Below, piece after piece: positions 18,601-25,808 of a stretch of DNA of 64,000 nucleotides. Origin of the DNA: an uncultured Pseudophaeobacter sp. (GTDB lineage: Bacteria > Pseudomonadota > Alphaproteobacteria > Rhodobacterales > Rhodobacteraceae); NCBI GenBank assembly GCA_905479575.1, contig CAJQNB010000014.1:1-64000 (forward strand), read 5' to 3'. Numbering within the stretch: position 1 is the first letter of the stretch; each line of letters begins with the position of its first letter. The translations under genes were made by a program, and so were the position numbers. Under the pieces are notes generated by a model. That model was given only the letters and a program-made list of their open reading frames with translations, had not been told where the DNA came from and did no database searches.

Positions 18601-19682
18601 AGGCGGTGGACTACGCCGCCCTCCCGCAACACAAGCTGATTGAGACCATTCAAGACCTGCATCACCTCTTTGCCCAGGAAATCTACGTCGAGGCTGAAAA
18701 GATCAATATCCTTGCTAGCTTCACCATGGGAGAGGCCAGCGCCGCCACCGCAGGTGACGCCAGTCTGCGCAGATATCTGATGCAGACGGATCTGCCCAAC
18801 ACCCCCTCTGCACTGCTGGCGTCCTGTCACGGCAACCACGAAACCGCCATGGCTCTGATGGGACATCGATCCATCTTTGATTATGAACTCAGCACCCCAC
18901 GCTACAGCGAGGCCCCTGCCCTGCTCTGGCCGCTGCTGGAAAACCCGATTGAGCAGATCTCCGGCCATACAGCGCTGCCAGCCAACCTGCCACATGACCT
19001 GAAAAAGACAATTACGCTGGCGCTGACCTTTCAGGATCTCAAGGAGCAGTCCAAACATGAGGCGCTGCGCATTCTCGCCGAGCTGCGCCGTGCGCTGCTT
19101 ACCCTGGGCGCGACTTCAGGCCTGGATGATCTGATTTTCCAGTTCACCCTGGACGAGCTGCAGCACAACGATTGGTCGGCCCCAAAAGAGTTGCTGCAAT
19201 TGGCACAAGCACGCAAGTCCCAGGAAGACACACGCAAAGTCGCGGCTCCAACCCAGGTGCAACTGACACTACGGGATTGCGAAATGCTGTCGCTTGGCGC
19301 TCAGGCGCCGCTTACAGAGGGCGCTCTGGCAGGTACCTGCGTTGCCGGACATGGCAGGGTGACAGCTCGCGCCTTCTGGGTCACCGATGAAACAGCCACA
19401 GGGCCGGAGGTGTTTGAGGGCTTTAACGACGGCGATATCTTGGTCTGCCGCATGATCAACCCCGCCTGGCTGCCCTATGTGCAGCGCTCTGGCGCGGTGC
19501 TCAGCGAGGTTGGCGGCTGGTTGAGCCACATGGCCATTGTCGCCCGCGAAAAGGATATCCTGATGCAGGTTGCCTGCAAGGGGCTGGGTCAGATTGAAAC
19601 AGGCGTCCAGGTCACCGTCAGCGAAGATGGCAGTATCACCCTGGTAGAGGACGGGCAGAGGAGGCAGGCCGTCTCTGCCTGA
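15669..19682 (+). CDS. membrane fusion protein: two rhodanese domains, YidC/Oxa1-like segment, PEP-synthase/rifampicin-phosphotransferase-like kinase
   Basis: A 1337-residue multidomain protein. Order seen: signal-like helix and two membrane segments (1-100); rhodanese 1 (about 140-240) with active loop CHNGNR, Cys205; rhodanese 2 (about 265-350) with CYDRRS, Cys328; a hydrophobic part (about 398-580) whose TRILILPVALKAERDQ and FYASKGLTPLRNL resemble YidC/Oxa1; then a PEP-synthase ATP-grasp domain (about 605-840; AVRSSASNEDGADQSFAG); a middle domain with EVLPRPTPLSF; and a swivelling His domain with GGWLSHMAIVARE, His1287. All catalytic residues I can check are present. The GTG start has AGGA nine bases upstream. 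Known members of the C-terminal families move phosphate from ATP via the His; the substrate here is unknown. Confidence 0.8.
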   Translation: MQTPSVPANTRKTCIALLFTTLLLSVPIAAQAIPSPELVIGSVTSLTQVFAVGLAMISGTGVLVATKLGFKPQTTQQRYPLRLISALLFFVAMLAAANYWQFKSHQNAEQARLQETLLRPAQFAGTQIKDDSLKETSFTKQEENPLAISTEQAAALLAAGDTAFFDIRETGENAMGSLPGALHIRFPDFLQSRPLQPGQRAVVFCHNGNRSSETCAELAKLGIDCSFIAGGIEKWIVEGRPFSDAEVQTLADLRAIPEYSNKDTLLSTADFTTLVDTTDLQILDTRYPGDFAAGHLPGAINIPIRALPTDELMRRITALEDKPTVTACYDRRSCFMGQVLGLELTQNGIDYQGRYTLPWEYFIAPPPKPHVQTWLAEQNQTYWQQAVSAVAAALIWSHERSHLLLGLFAFSLLTRILILPVALKAERDQIITHNSADALAKLKSKLAQDPVRKARALQAFYASKGLTPLRNLTALLFLPVMMLGVSAAGEASGLHPIQVLWIADLGQPDPLFALPLLFCGLAAIYLVWAVAKTARQVKLWLFLGVPVLFAMVYGLSAAANIYLCFSLSLLLLQRAYVTGVHSTLQHRIALWHHQRQLAQLPAGVIPMGYTEELATAGNKALRLSVLKNAGLPVPGGVVLRREAVDDFQKMTRPQQDSFAAQIWQLVGEKPCAVRSSASNEDGADQSFAGVFDSELNVTGATMRAALNSVVASFTSDRAASYETQGPEDSSANILVQHMVQADYAGVLFTQDPSAPGMTMVEWVRGCGDDLVSGRVTPVSLRFGRCSGLPAAPDQDQTLDLAPLLALARRVEAAFGCPQDIEWAYADGQFQILQSRDITTLARGPEAEQTRLAEWRTILDRFGDADPDMVILEQDEMSEVLPRPTPLSFSLMASLWAPGGSVDHACRALGVPYGLPEGRDGHLVNLFGKTYVDARLKQAMTLKLTKTKAKQLRRQAPPLVADFRTKTMPRIADRLAIWQAVDYAALPQHKLIETIQDLHHLFAQEIYVEAEKINILASFTMGEASAATAGDASLRRYLMQTDLPNTPSALLASCHGNHETAMALMGHRSIFDYELSTPRYSEAPALLWPLLENPIEQISGHTALPANLPHDLKKTITLALTFQDLKEQSKHEALRILAELRRALLTLGATSGLDDLIFQFTLDELQHNDWSAPKELLQLAQARKSQEDTRKVAAPTQVQLTLRDCEMLSLGAQAPLTEGALAGTCVAGHGRVTARAFWVTDETATGPEVFEGFNDGDILVCRMINPAWLPYVQRSGAVLSEVGGWLSHMAIVAREKDILMQVACKGLGQIETGVQVTVSEDGSITLVEDGQRRQAVSA

Positions 19683-19794
19683 GCGGCCAAACAAAGGCCA
19701 CCACCTGATCTATCACCCAGGGCTGCCCATCACAAAACCGCCAGAACGGTTGTTATGAATTCCACCCAGGGCAATCATATGATCTTAATGCCTT

Positions 19795-20706
19795 ATGGAT
19801 CCACATCTCGACCCGAAACAGACCGCCCGGCTGATTGTCGCCCTTAAAGATCACATCGGGCAAATGCCTGCCAAACTGGCGCAGGCCGCAAAATACATCA
19901 TCGACAATCCGGGCAGCTTTGCGCTGGATCCCGTACGTGACACTGCACGCAAGGCCCAGATCAGTGCCAACAGCTTTGTGCGCCTTGCGGACCGGCTGGG
20001 GTATGACAGTTTTGATGCCCTGCGTCGCCCCTTCCGAGATGCGCTGATCACCTCTAACGAAGGCCCGGGTGCTGCGGATTGGATTGGCCAGATGGCCGGG
20101 CATGGGCCAGCGGCAGCGCTTCAGGCCAGCGCGGTGCAAAGCGAGCTGAACATGGTATCGCGCTCACTACGCCAGATGGGTGCAGACCGCACCCAGGCGA
20201 TTGTCGAAACCCTACGGAGTGCCAAACAGTGCTACGTGACCGCCAGCCGCGCCAGCTATGCGCTGGCCTATTATTTTCACTACGTGGCGCGCATGGCCCT
20301 GCCGGCGATTGATCTGGTGCCACGCCATGTCGGCACCACCCTGGATGATCTGATTGGTCTGGGGCCAGAGGACTGCCTGATTGCCATCACCTTTGCCCCC
20401 TATTCAACCAGCACCATCCAGGCCCTGCGTCAGGCCCGCAAGCTCGGCGCCCGCATCGTGCTGATTTCGGACAGCGAGGTCATCGCCCCGGGGGTTGAGG
20501 CAGATCACGTTCTGACGGTCACAACCGCCTCCCTGCATCCCTTTGGCGCCTACGGCGGGGCGATGGCGGTGCTTGATTGCCTGCTGACCCATCTGATTGA
20601 GGCCGGCGGCGCAGAAGCACGCCACCGGATTGAGGCCTATGAAGCGTTGAGACAGGACAGTGGCGCCTATTGGACAGGGGCCAAGCTGCCTCAGATCCGC
20701 AGCTGA
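19795..20706 (+). CDS. RpiR/MurR-family transcriptional regulator
   Basis: A 303-residue regulator. The N-terminal helix-turn-helix is at about residues 15-80 (ARKAQISANSFVRLADRLGYDSFDALR split) and a SIS sugar-isomerase-like domain lies at about 125-265 (DCLIAITFAPYSTSTIQALRQA). SIS domains normally bind phosphosugars, but RpiR-type regulators next to amino-acid genes are common. It is convergent with the arginine operon end (24 bases) and is a plausible regulator of it. The ATG at 19795 lacks a strong ribosome site, so the exact start is uncertain. Confidence 0.85.
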   Translation: MDPHLDPKQTARLIVALKDHIGQMPAKLAQAAKYIIDNPGSFALDPVRDTARKAQISANSFVRLADRLGYDSFDALRRPFRDALITSNEGPGAADWIGQMAGHGPAAALQASAVQSELNMVSRSLRQMGADRTQAIVETLRSAKQCYVTASRASYALAYYFHYVARMALPAIDLVPRHVGTTLDDLIGLGPEDCLIAITFAPYSTSTIQALRQARKLGARIVLISDSEVIAPGVEADHVLTVTTASLHPFGAYGGAMAVLDCLLTHLIEAGGAEARHRIEAYEALRQDSGAYWTGAKLPQIRS

Positions 20707-20730
20707 ACTGCTGCGCAGAACGGGGCTAGA

Positions 20731-21513
20731 TCAGAACCGCAGCGACAGACAGGACATGCCGCCATCCAGTTTCGCACAATCGCTATTGTCGATCTGCACC
20801 ACTTCAAATCCCGCCTTGTCCAGCATCTCGGCGGTGCGGGGAAATCCTGCCGGGCAGAGCACTAGATTGTTGAACCGAATGGCATTGGCCGCCGCCTCTT
20901 CGCCATCGGCCACATCCAAGATCCGATACCCTTCAAAGCAGCCAGAGGCCGACAGCCGTTTGGTTGCCAGAATGGTTTCACCATCCATCAGGGAACAGTC
21001 AGTCTTGAAATGCAAAACACCCGGCGGTGTGAAGACTTCGCGCAGAGAATGGCCCCAGTCCGCCACGATCTCAGCCAGCTCGGCGACCCCGGCCGCATCA
21101 GTCCGATCCGAGCGCCCAACCAGCACTTCGCGTCCCGTCACCAGGATGTCGCCACCCTCGATGTGGCCCGGCCCGCTGATTTCGCGGACATCCGCGTAGC
21201 AGTCCCGCAAAGTTGGCGCCATTTCAGCCACTTCGCCCATACGTGACGGCGCACCCGGGCGCATCAGAACCGCCCCCTGCGGCAAGCAAAGAGCAGTATC
21301 CTCAACAAAAACCGCATCTGGAAACGCCTCCAGAGGCTCCAGTTCAATCACCTCAGCGCCAGTGCTTTTGAGCGCCGCCACATACTGCGTGTGCGCTGCC
21401 AGCATGCCTGTCAGGCTGGGCGTCCCCATTTCGGTGGCCCGCAGCCCATCAACAATGCTGGCGGCAGGGCGGCGGGTAATCGCACGGGAGAATTCAAAAC
21501 TCGGGTTCGTCAT
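20731..21513 (-). CDS. dimethylarginine dimethylaminohydrolase-like amidinohydrolase
   Basis: A 260-residue protein of the guanidine-modifying (pentein) superfamily. Seen: FPDAVFVEDTA early, GPGHIEGGD, GVLHFKTDCSLMDGE with the catalytic His, and the nucleophile Cys255 in LDGGMSC, six residues from the end. The DDAH group hydrolyses methylated arginines to citrulline plus methylamine. It is the last gene of the aruH-aruI operon, four bases after aruI, so the operon may handle arginine and N-methylarginine together. The ATG at 21513 is preferred over an upstream start that overlaps aruI. Confidence 0.83.
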   Translation of the reverse strand: MTNPSFEFSRAITRRPAASIVDGLRATEMGTPSLTGMLAAHTQYVAALKSTGAEVIELEPLEAFPDAVFVEDTALCLPQGAVLMRPGAPSRMGEVAEMAPTLRDCYADVREISGPGHIEGGDILVTGREVLVGRSDRTDAAGVAELAEIVADWGHSLREVFTPPGVLHFKTDCSLMDGETILATKRLSASGCFEGYRILDVADGEEAAANAIRFNNLVLCPAGFPRTAEMLDKAGFEVVQIDNSDCAKLDGGMSCLSLRF

Positions 21514-21517
21514 CAGC

Positions 21518-23125
21518 TTAATCCTCAGCTGGCGCAAAGACAGGCGCGGTTATTTCAACAATGCAGGGCCCCTGGCCCTGGTTTTTGGTAATGGCAGCAG
21601 CGATCTCTGCCGGGTCATCGGCAGCACTGACATGGGGAATTCCAAACGACAGCGCAGTGGCCGCAAAATTTGGCGGCGTCGGATCGCAGCCAATCACCGC
21701 AACGCCAACATCCTGCATCGAGGTGGCAATCTCGCGGTAGCCTTGGTTGTTCCAGATCACAAAGGTGATTGGCAGGTTTTCGTCCACCGCCGTCATCACC
21801 TCAGGCAGAGAAAACTGCGCCCCGCCATCGCCGACAATACAGATCACCGGCCGCTCCGGTGCCGCAATGGCCGCACCAATGGCCGCAGGGATCCCATAGC
21901 CAAGCGCGCCATATCCCGTAGCCGCATTGAACCACCCGCCGGGGTGGTCGTGATCATAAAAGAGGTTTCCGGCATAGATCGGCTGGGTGGAATCCCCCAC
22001 CATCACACTGCCGGGCAGGGCGTCCCGCATCGCGTTCAAAACCGCAACCTGGGCGCGGTAGTTCGCGCCGATTTCCTGCAGGGCCGCCTGACGTGCCTCG
22101 GCTGCTCGCTCTGCTCCGTCTGAACCGGCACATTCAGCAGGCAGGGCCGCCTGTAGTGCCGTGGCAAAGCTGCCAGCCTCTGCCAGGATTGGCAAAACAG
22201 CCGGGTGGCGATCCAATTGTTGGTCGCAGATATCCACCCGGATCAACTGCTGCATCTGTGGCCACTGGTCGGTGGCATACATATCGTAATCCGTAGGACC
22301 AAATTCCGTCCCCAAGGCCAGTACAACATCCGCGCTCTCGATCAGCGAACGAACCGCGATAAGGCTGGGGCTGGCCGGGACCCCAAGGGCATGGCCAAAC
22401 ATCAGGCCTCGGCCATTTGCGGTTTGCACAACCGGAGCATCCAGACGTTCCGCCAAGGCACATAGGGCCTTCCCTGCCCGTTTGGCGCCACCGCCGACCA
22501 GAATGACCGGGTGCTTTGCCTGTGCCAATAGCTGCGCCGCCTGCTGCACCAGGGTATCCGGCACAGGGGCAGGTTCGACGCTGACAGGCGCAGAAAGCTC
22601 CGCCACGGCACTGCCCGCGATATCCAACGGGATCTGAATATGGGTCGGGCCGGGTCGACCAGAGGAAAACGGCTCAAAAGCCATGTTTAGGGCCGGATCC
22701 AGCGCCTCAGCCTCTGCCACATGGTGCGAGCTCAACGCAACCGTCTGCGCCAGCGCCTGTTGATCTGGCAATTCATGCAGACAGCCCAGGCCCTTGCCCA
22801 GGCTTGGCTGCGCATTAACCCCAGAAACCACCAGCATCGGCACCGAATCCGCCCGCGCCTGTGCCATGGGGGTCAGCGTATTGGTCAAGCCCGGCCCGGT
22901 GATCACAAAGGCCACGCCGGGCTTGCCGGACACCCGGGCATAGCCATCGGCCATGAACCCTGCGCCTTGTTCGTGGCGCGGCGTCACATGGCGCAGCCCC
23001 GAAGCGGCAAGCCCACGATAAAGCTCAACCGTATGCACGCCGGGAATGCCAAAAACGCAAGAGACATCGCGCGCTTTCAAACCATCAACAAGGGCTTCGC
23101 CGATGGTTTTTACAGAATCTGTCAT
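21518..23125 (-). CDS. aruI: thiamine-diphosphate-dependent 2-ketoarginine (5-guanidino-2-oxopentanoate) decarboxylase-like
   Basis: A 535-residue member of the acetolactate-synthase/2-ketoacid decarboxylase family. The Pyr domain has GIPGVHTVELYRGL and the catalytic Glu in RHEQGAGFMADG; the PP domain has GDGGAQFSLPE...NN for Mg-ThDP. By itself it could be any ThDP enzyme (acetolactate synthase, benzoylformate decarboxylase and others). Its ATG overlaps the stop of an arginine-transaminase-like gene and a DDAH-like gene follows, which together point to AruI: decarboxylation of 2-ketoarginine to 4-guanidinobutanal. Confidence 0.72.
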   Translation of the reverse strand: MTDSVKTIGEALVDGLKARDVSCVFGIPGVHTVELYRGLAASGLRHVTPRHEQGAGFMADGYARVSGKPGVAFVITGPGLTNTLTPMAQARADSVPMLVVSGVNAQPSLGKGLGCLHELPDQQALAQTVALSSHHVAEAEALDPALNMAFEPFSSGRPGPTHIQIPLDIAGSAVAELSAPVSVEPAPVPDTLVQQAAQLLAQAKHPVILVGGGAKRAGKALCALAERLDAPVVQTANGRGLMFGHALGVPASPSLIAVRSLIESADVVLALGTEFGPTDYDMYATDQWPQMQQLIRVDICDQQLDRHPAVLPILAEAGSFATALQAALPAECAGSDGAERAAEARQAALQEIGANYRAQVAVLNAMRDALPGSVMVGDSTQPIYAGNLFYDHDHPGGWFNAATGYGALGYGIPAAIGAAIAAPERPVICIVGDGGAQFSLPEVMTAVDENLPITFVIWNNQGYREIATSMQDVGVAVIGCDPTPPNFAATALSFGIPHVSAADDPAEIAAAITKNQGQGPCIVEITAPVFAPAED

Positions 23126-24306
23126 GCGACCCCCCTTGTCAGGCTTTGTGTGTGGGATATGAGACGATTCAACGCCGTTTCAAATTCTGCATCCTCGATG
23201 GTCAGCGCCACCCGAACCCAGGAGGTCAGGCTGTCACTAAAGGCTGATCCGGGCATCACCGCGACGCCGTTTTCCAGCAGATCCCAGGCATAGGCATCGC
23301 CGGTCAGCCCGGTTGCCGCCACATTGATCATGGCAAACATGCCGGCCTCGGGGCGGTGAACCTGCAGCGCAGTTTCGGCCTCTACCCGGTCTGCAAGCAA
23401 TTGCGCCCGTCGGCTGAATCGTTGACGCATCCCCGAGGAAACAGAAGATCCCTCACGGATCGCCAGTTCCGTCATATCTGCGATAAACGGCTGGTTGCCG
23501 AACAGCATGGTCTCGGAATAGGGCAAGAGCGCATCGCAAAATGCCTTGGAGCCAACAGCCCAACCACTGCGGAACCCAGGTGAGGCATGGGATTTTGAGA
23601 TGGATGAGACCGCGATAACCCGATCGGCGTAGTCAGGCAGCGACAGGGGCGAGACAAACTCGGCGCCGTCAAAAACCAATTGCTCATAGACTTCATCCGA
23701 GAGGATCCAAAAATCATGGATGCGCGCCAACTCGCATAGCGCCAACAGATCAGACTGGCGCAAAATGGCACCGGTTGGATTATGCGGACTGGTCAGCAGC
23801 AGGGCGCGGGTGCGCGGCGTGATCCGGCTGGCAACATCTGCAGCCTGCATCCGAAATCCGTTTTCCGGCTTTAGCGGCACAGGCACCATTTTTGCACCAC
23901 TGGCCGCAACCACGCCTTCGTAGGTGGCATACATCGGATCGCCCACCAGAACTTCGTCCCCATGCTGCGCCACGCCCATCATCGCGGCAAACAAGGCGGT
24001 CTGGGTGCCCGGGAAACATAAGAAGTTGTCCGGCTCGAACTCCCGCCCACGGCTGTTGCTGTAGCTTTCCGCCAGGGCGCGGCGCAGATTGAGCTCGCCA
24101 CGGCCATCGGAATACCCGGTCCGGCCAGCCCGCATCGAGGCAATAGAGTGATCCATCAGCTCTGCAGGAACCGGGACATCCGGCTCACCGATGGTCATCT
24201 CAATAATATCTGCGCCCGCTGCGATACGATCGCGGGCGGCAAGATGGAGATCCCATTTGGCCCCACCAAGAGAAGCCAATCGTGCAGTAACATCTGTGGT
24301 TTTCAT
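23122..24306 (-). CDS. aruH: PLP aminotransferase, probable arginine:pyruvate transaminase
   Basis: A 394-residue class I aminotransferase. Seen: TIGEPDVPVP, LCFPGTQTALFAA, TSPHNPTGAILRQ, ILSDEVYEQLVFDG and SSISKSHASPGFRSGWAVG with the PLP lysine. It would move the amino group of L-arginine to pyruvate, giving 2-ketoarginine for the next gene. The ATG at 24306 has GGGAAAG upstream. It is the first gene of the aruH-aruI-DDAH operon (overlap of four bases with aruI), and two inverted repeats lie in its promoter region. The substrate is inferred from the neighbour. Confidence 0.75.
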   Translation of the reverse strand: MKTTDVTARLASLGGAKWDLHLAARDRIAAGADIIEMTIGEPDVPVPAELMDHSIASMRAGRTGYSDGRGELNLRRALAESYSNSRGREFEPDNFLCFPGTQTALFAAMMGVAQHGDEVLVGDPMYATYEGVVAASGAKMVPVPLKPENGFRMQAADVASRITPRTRALLLTSPHNPTGAILRQSDLLALCELARIHDFWILSDEVYEQLVFDGAEFVSPLSLPDYADRVIAVSSISKSHASPGFRSGWAVGSKAFCDALLPYSETMLFGNQPFIADMTELAIREGSSVSSGMRQRFSRRAQLLADRVEAETALQVHRPEAGMFAMINVAATGLTGDAYAWDLLENGVAVMPGSAFSDSLTSWVRVALTIEDAEFETALNRLISHTQSLTRGVA

Positions 24307-24349
24307 GTCTTTCCCGCCCATTCGCGCAGATACATTCGAGTGAAGTCTA

Positions 24350-24377
24350 CCTGACCTGCCCAGTGGCTTAGGTCAGG
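24350..24377. promoter_or_regulatory. 8-bp inverted repeat upstream of aruH
   Basis: CCTGACCT (24350-24357) and AGGTCAGG (24370-24377) form a perfect dyad 44-71 bases upstream of the aruH start, a suitable operator position. Confidence 0.45.
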
Positions 24378-24398
24378 CAGAGCCCAAGAATCCCCTGC

Positions 24399-24432
24399 AT
24401 CCAGTAATTATTCAGTTGTATAATTACTGGAT
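24399..24432. promoter_or_regulatory. 13-bp perfect inverted repeat between repA and aruH
   Basis: ATCCAGTAATTAT (24399-24411) and ATAATTACTGGAT (24420-24432) are exact reverse complements around an 8-base centre. The dyad lies 93-126 bases upstream of aruH and 90 bases beyond the end of the DnaA-like gene. There is no T-run for a terminator. It may be a regulator site for the arginine operon or part of the replicon module. Confidence 0.5.
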
Positions 24433-24521
24433 CGCATAATTTCGGCAAGCCCAAAATCATCCTCACGATTTGCGGGAAACAGCCGTCGCCAAAGGTTTGA
24501 AAGACTGCGGCCTAGCCAGGA

Positions 24522-25205
24522 TCAGCTCAGCACCACGATATCGGAAATCTGGTCGTCCACATCGCGACAGGCCGCCAGCAGTCTTGGCTTTAGATGGGAC
24601 AAGACATAGTTGGCGTGAAAGCGACTGGGCGCGATCAAGGTCAGCCGCCCCCCTGCCCTTTCGCTACGGCTAAGCGCATCAATCCAGGCGGTGTAGATGG
24701 CCGGGTCCTCTTGGTGCAATACAGCCTTTGCCAAGCTCCATTCATTGCCATCACTTAGATCAGGTGCGGCCGCAATTTGGCCTGTCCGCAAGGGCACAAC
24801 ATTTGTCGGCGGCGCCTCCTGCCCTTTCATGCGGTGCTCAAAGTCAGGGCCAACGTTGGACCAGCTGGTACGGGTATCTTCATAGATGCGGTCCATGTCG
24901 AGCCCATGCTCGCTGACCCGACCGCGAACGCCCTGCTTCTTCACAATCAGCCAGCCCATCGCGCGTAGCTTTGCCATCTCCCGTTTTACTGTCCGTTCGT
25001 CGACAGTCCAGAGTCTGGCAATTTCGCGTTGGCCAACCGTCAGCTCATTTCTAGACCAATTGTAGCGTGCCGTGATCAAAGTCATAAACCGCAACACAAG
25101 CCGTTGCGGTGATTTTGGCTGCGACAAAGCAAACGCACCCAGGGCTGTCAGGATATCATATTTCACTACCGAGGCATGTCGCCCGGCGGGCCGCTTTACC
25201 TGCAT
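24522..25205 (-). CDS. DnaA-like plasmid replication initiator
   Basis: A 227-residue protein. The N-terminal half (about 1-110) is winged-helix-like and includes LTVGQREIARLWTVDERTVK. The C-terminal part from about residue 150 (EWSLAKAVLHQEDPAIYTAW, then LTLIAPSRFHANYVLSHL) resembles the N-terminal domain of DnaA. This matches the DnaA-like replicases of Rhodobacterales plasmids, which lack the AAA+ part of DnaA. It would start replication of the replicon, probably from the non-coding stretch upstream. The ATG at 25205 has GAAGGA upstream. It is divergent from parAB. The assignment is by motif recognition only. Confidence 0.75.
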   Translation of the reverse strand: MQVKRPAGRHASVVKYDILTALGAFALSQPKSPQRLVLRFMTLITARYNWSRNELTVGQREIARLWTVDERTVKREMAKLRAMGWLIVKKQGVRGRVSEHGLDMDRIYEDTRTSWSNVGPDFEHRMKGQEAPPTNVVPLRTGQIAAAPDLSDGNEWSLAKAVLHQEDPAIYTAWIDALSRSERAGGRLTLIAPSRFHANYVLSHLKPRLLAACRDVDDQISDIVVLS

Positions 25206-25236
25206 GGGTCCTTCTGTCCTTCTCGCGTTCCCTAAA

Positions 25237-25251
25237 CCATTTTGAAAATGG
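25237..25251. promoter_or_regulatory. 15-bp palindrome upstream of the replication initiator
   Basis: CCATTTTGAAAATGG is a perfect 7+1+7 dyad, 32-46 bases upstream of the initiator ATG. This is a good place for an autoregulatory operator or an initiator binding site. Confidence 0.5.
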
Positions 25252-25478
25252 CCAGATCAGATTAGCCTTCCCATGAGAAAGTTAAGTTTGATCCGGGGCT
25301 GTCTGCCTCATATTATCGGGTTGTCCCGATTTACGTTGCGCCCTTCTGACAGGAACTCAACGCTATTTATTCAATGTAGACGATTTGCGTCCTTGATGTC
25401 GATTCTGTCAAGAGCCCAGTTGGCTTGGCCCTGTCCCCAATTCCTTTTTTGAAAGAAAAAATTGGTATCAATGGTATT

Positions 25479-25528
25479 GGGGGACGCCATGTATGTCCCC
25501 TAATGGAGCGAAAATGTCCCCCATTAGG
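25479..25528. repeat. cluster of GGGGAC/GTCCCC half-sites and CCTAATGG/CCATTAGG inverted repeat
   Basis: GGGGAC (25480-25485) faces GTCCCC (25495-25500); CCTAATGG (25499-25506) faces CCATTAGG (25521-25528), with a third TGTCCC arm at 25515-25520. The half-sites equal those of the parS palindromes but are spread apart, so ParB or the initiator might bind here differently. Confidence 0.5.
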
Positions 25529-25670
25529 TAGCGGATGCTCTTTTACTGTCACCCTATATTTGGTGCCTCACCCTGCCATTCGCCGGGATGGGGCCAGGAA
25601 TTTGGCAGGGCGAATCGCGAATCGGTTTCTGGTCTCGTCCCGTTGTTTTCTATGGTCTTTTCCACCCTGT

Positions 25671-25684
25671 GTCCCCGCGGGGAC
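25671..25684. promoter_or_regulatory. parS: parS site 1 (perfect palindrome)
   Basis: GTCCCCGCGGGGAC, extending to 16 bp with flanking T and A, 125 bases upstream of parA. It is the first of four identical copies around parAB, the expected pattern for a ParB-bound centromere. Confidence 0.7.
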
Positions 25685-25808
25685 AGGACGCTCTTTTTCA
25701 GAGTAATAGGTTTTGCGTTTTTAGCAAATCCGGCGTAAATGAGTACTGAGGAAAAATTAGCGTCCTGCCTAAAAGGACGAGAGACATAGCAAAAAGCGAG
25801 AGGCAGTC

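Larger units (their letters stand above)
25206..25808. other. candidate replication origin / control region between the initiator and parA
   Basis: Six hundred bases without a plausible gene, rich in symmetry. Left to right: CCATTTTGAAAATGG palindrome (25237-25251); ATCGGG-TTGT-CCCGAT hairpin (25315-25330); CCAATT...AATTGG around T and A runs (25437-25465); a cluster of GGGGAC/GTCCCC and CCTAATGG/CCATTAGG repeats (25479-25528); tandem CGAATCG (25611-25624); one parS palindrome (25671-25684). Layout and AT-rich pieces fit an origin, but I found no clear iteron series or consensus DnaA box. Confidence 0.5.
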
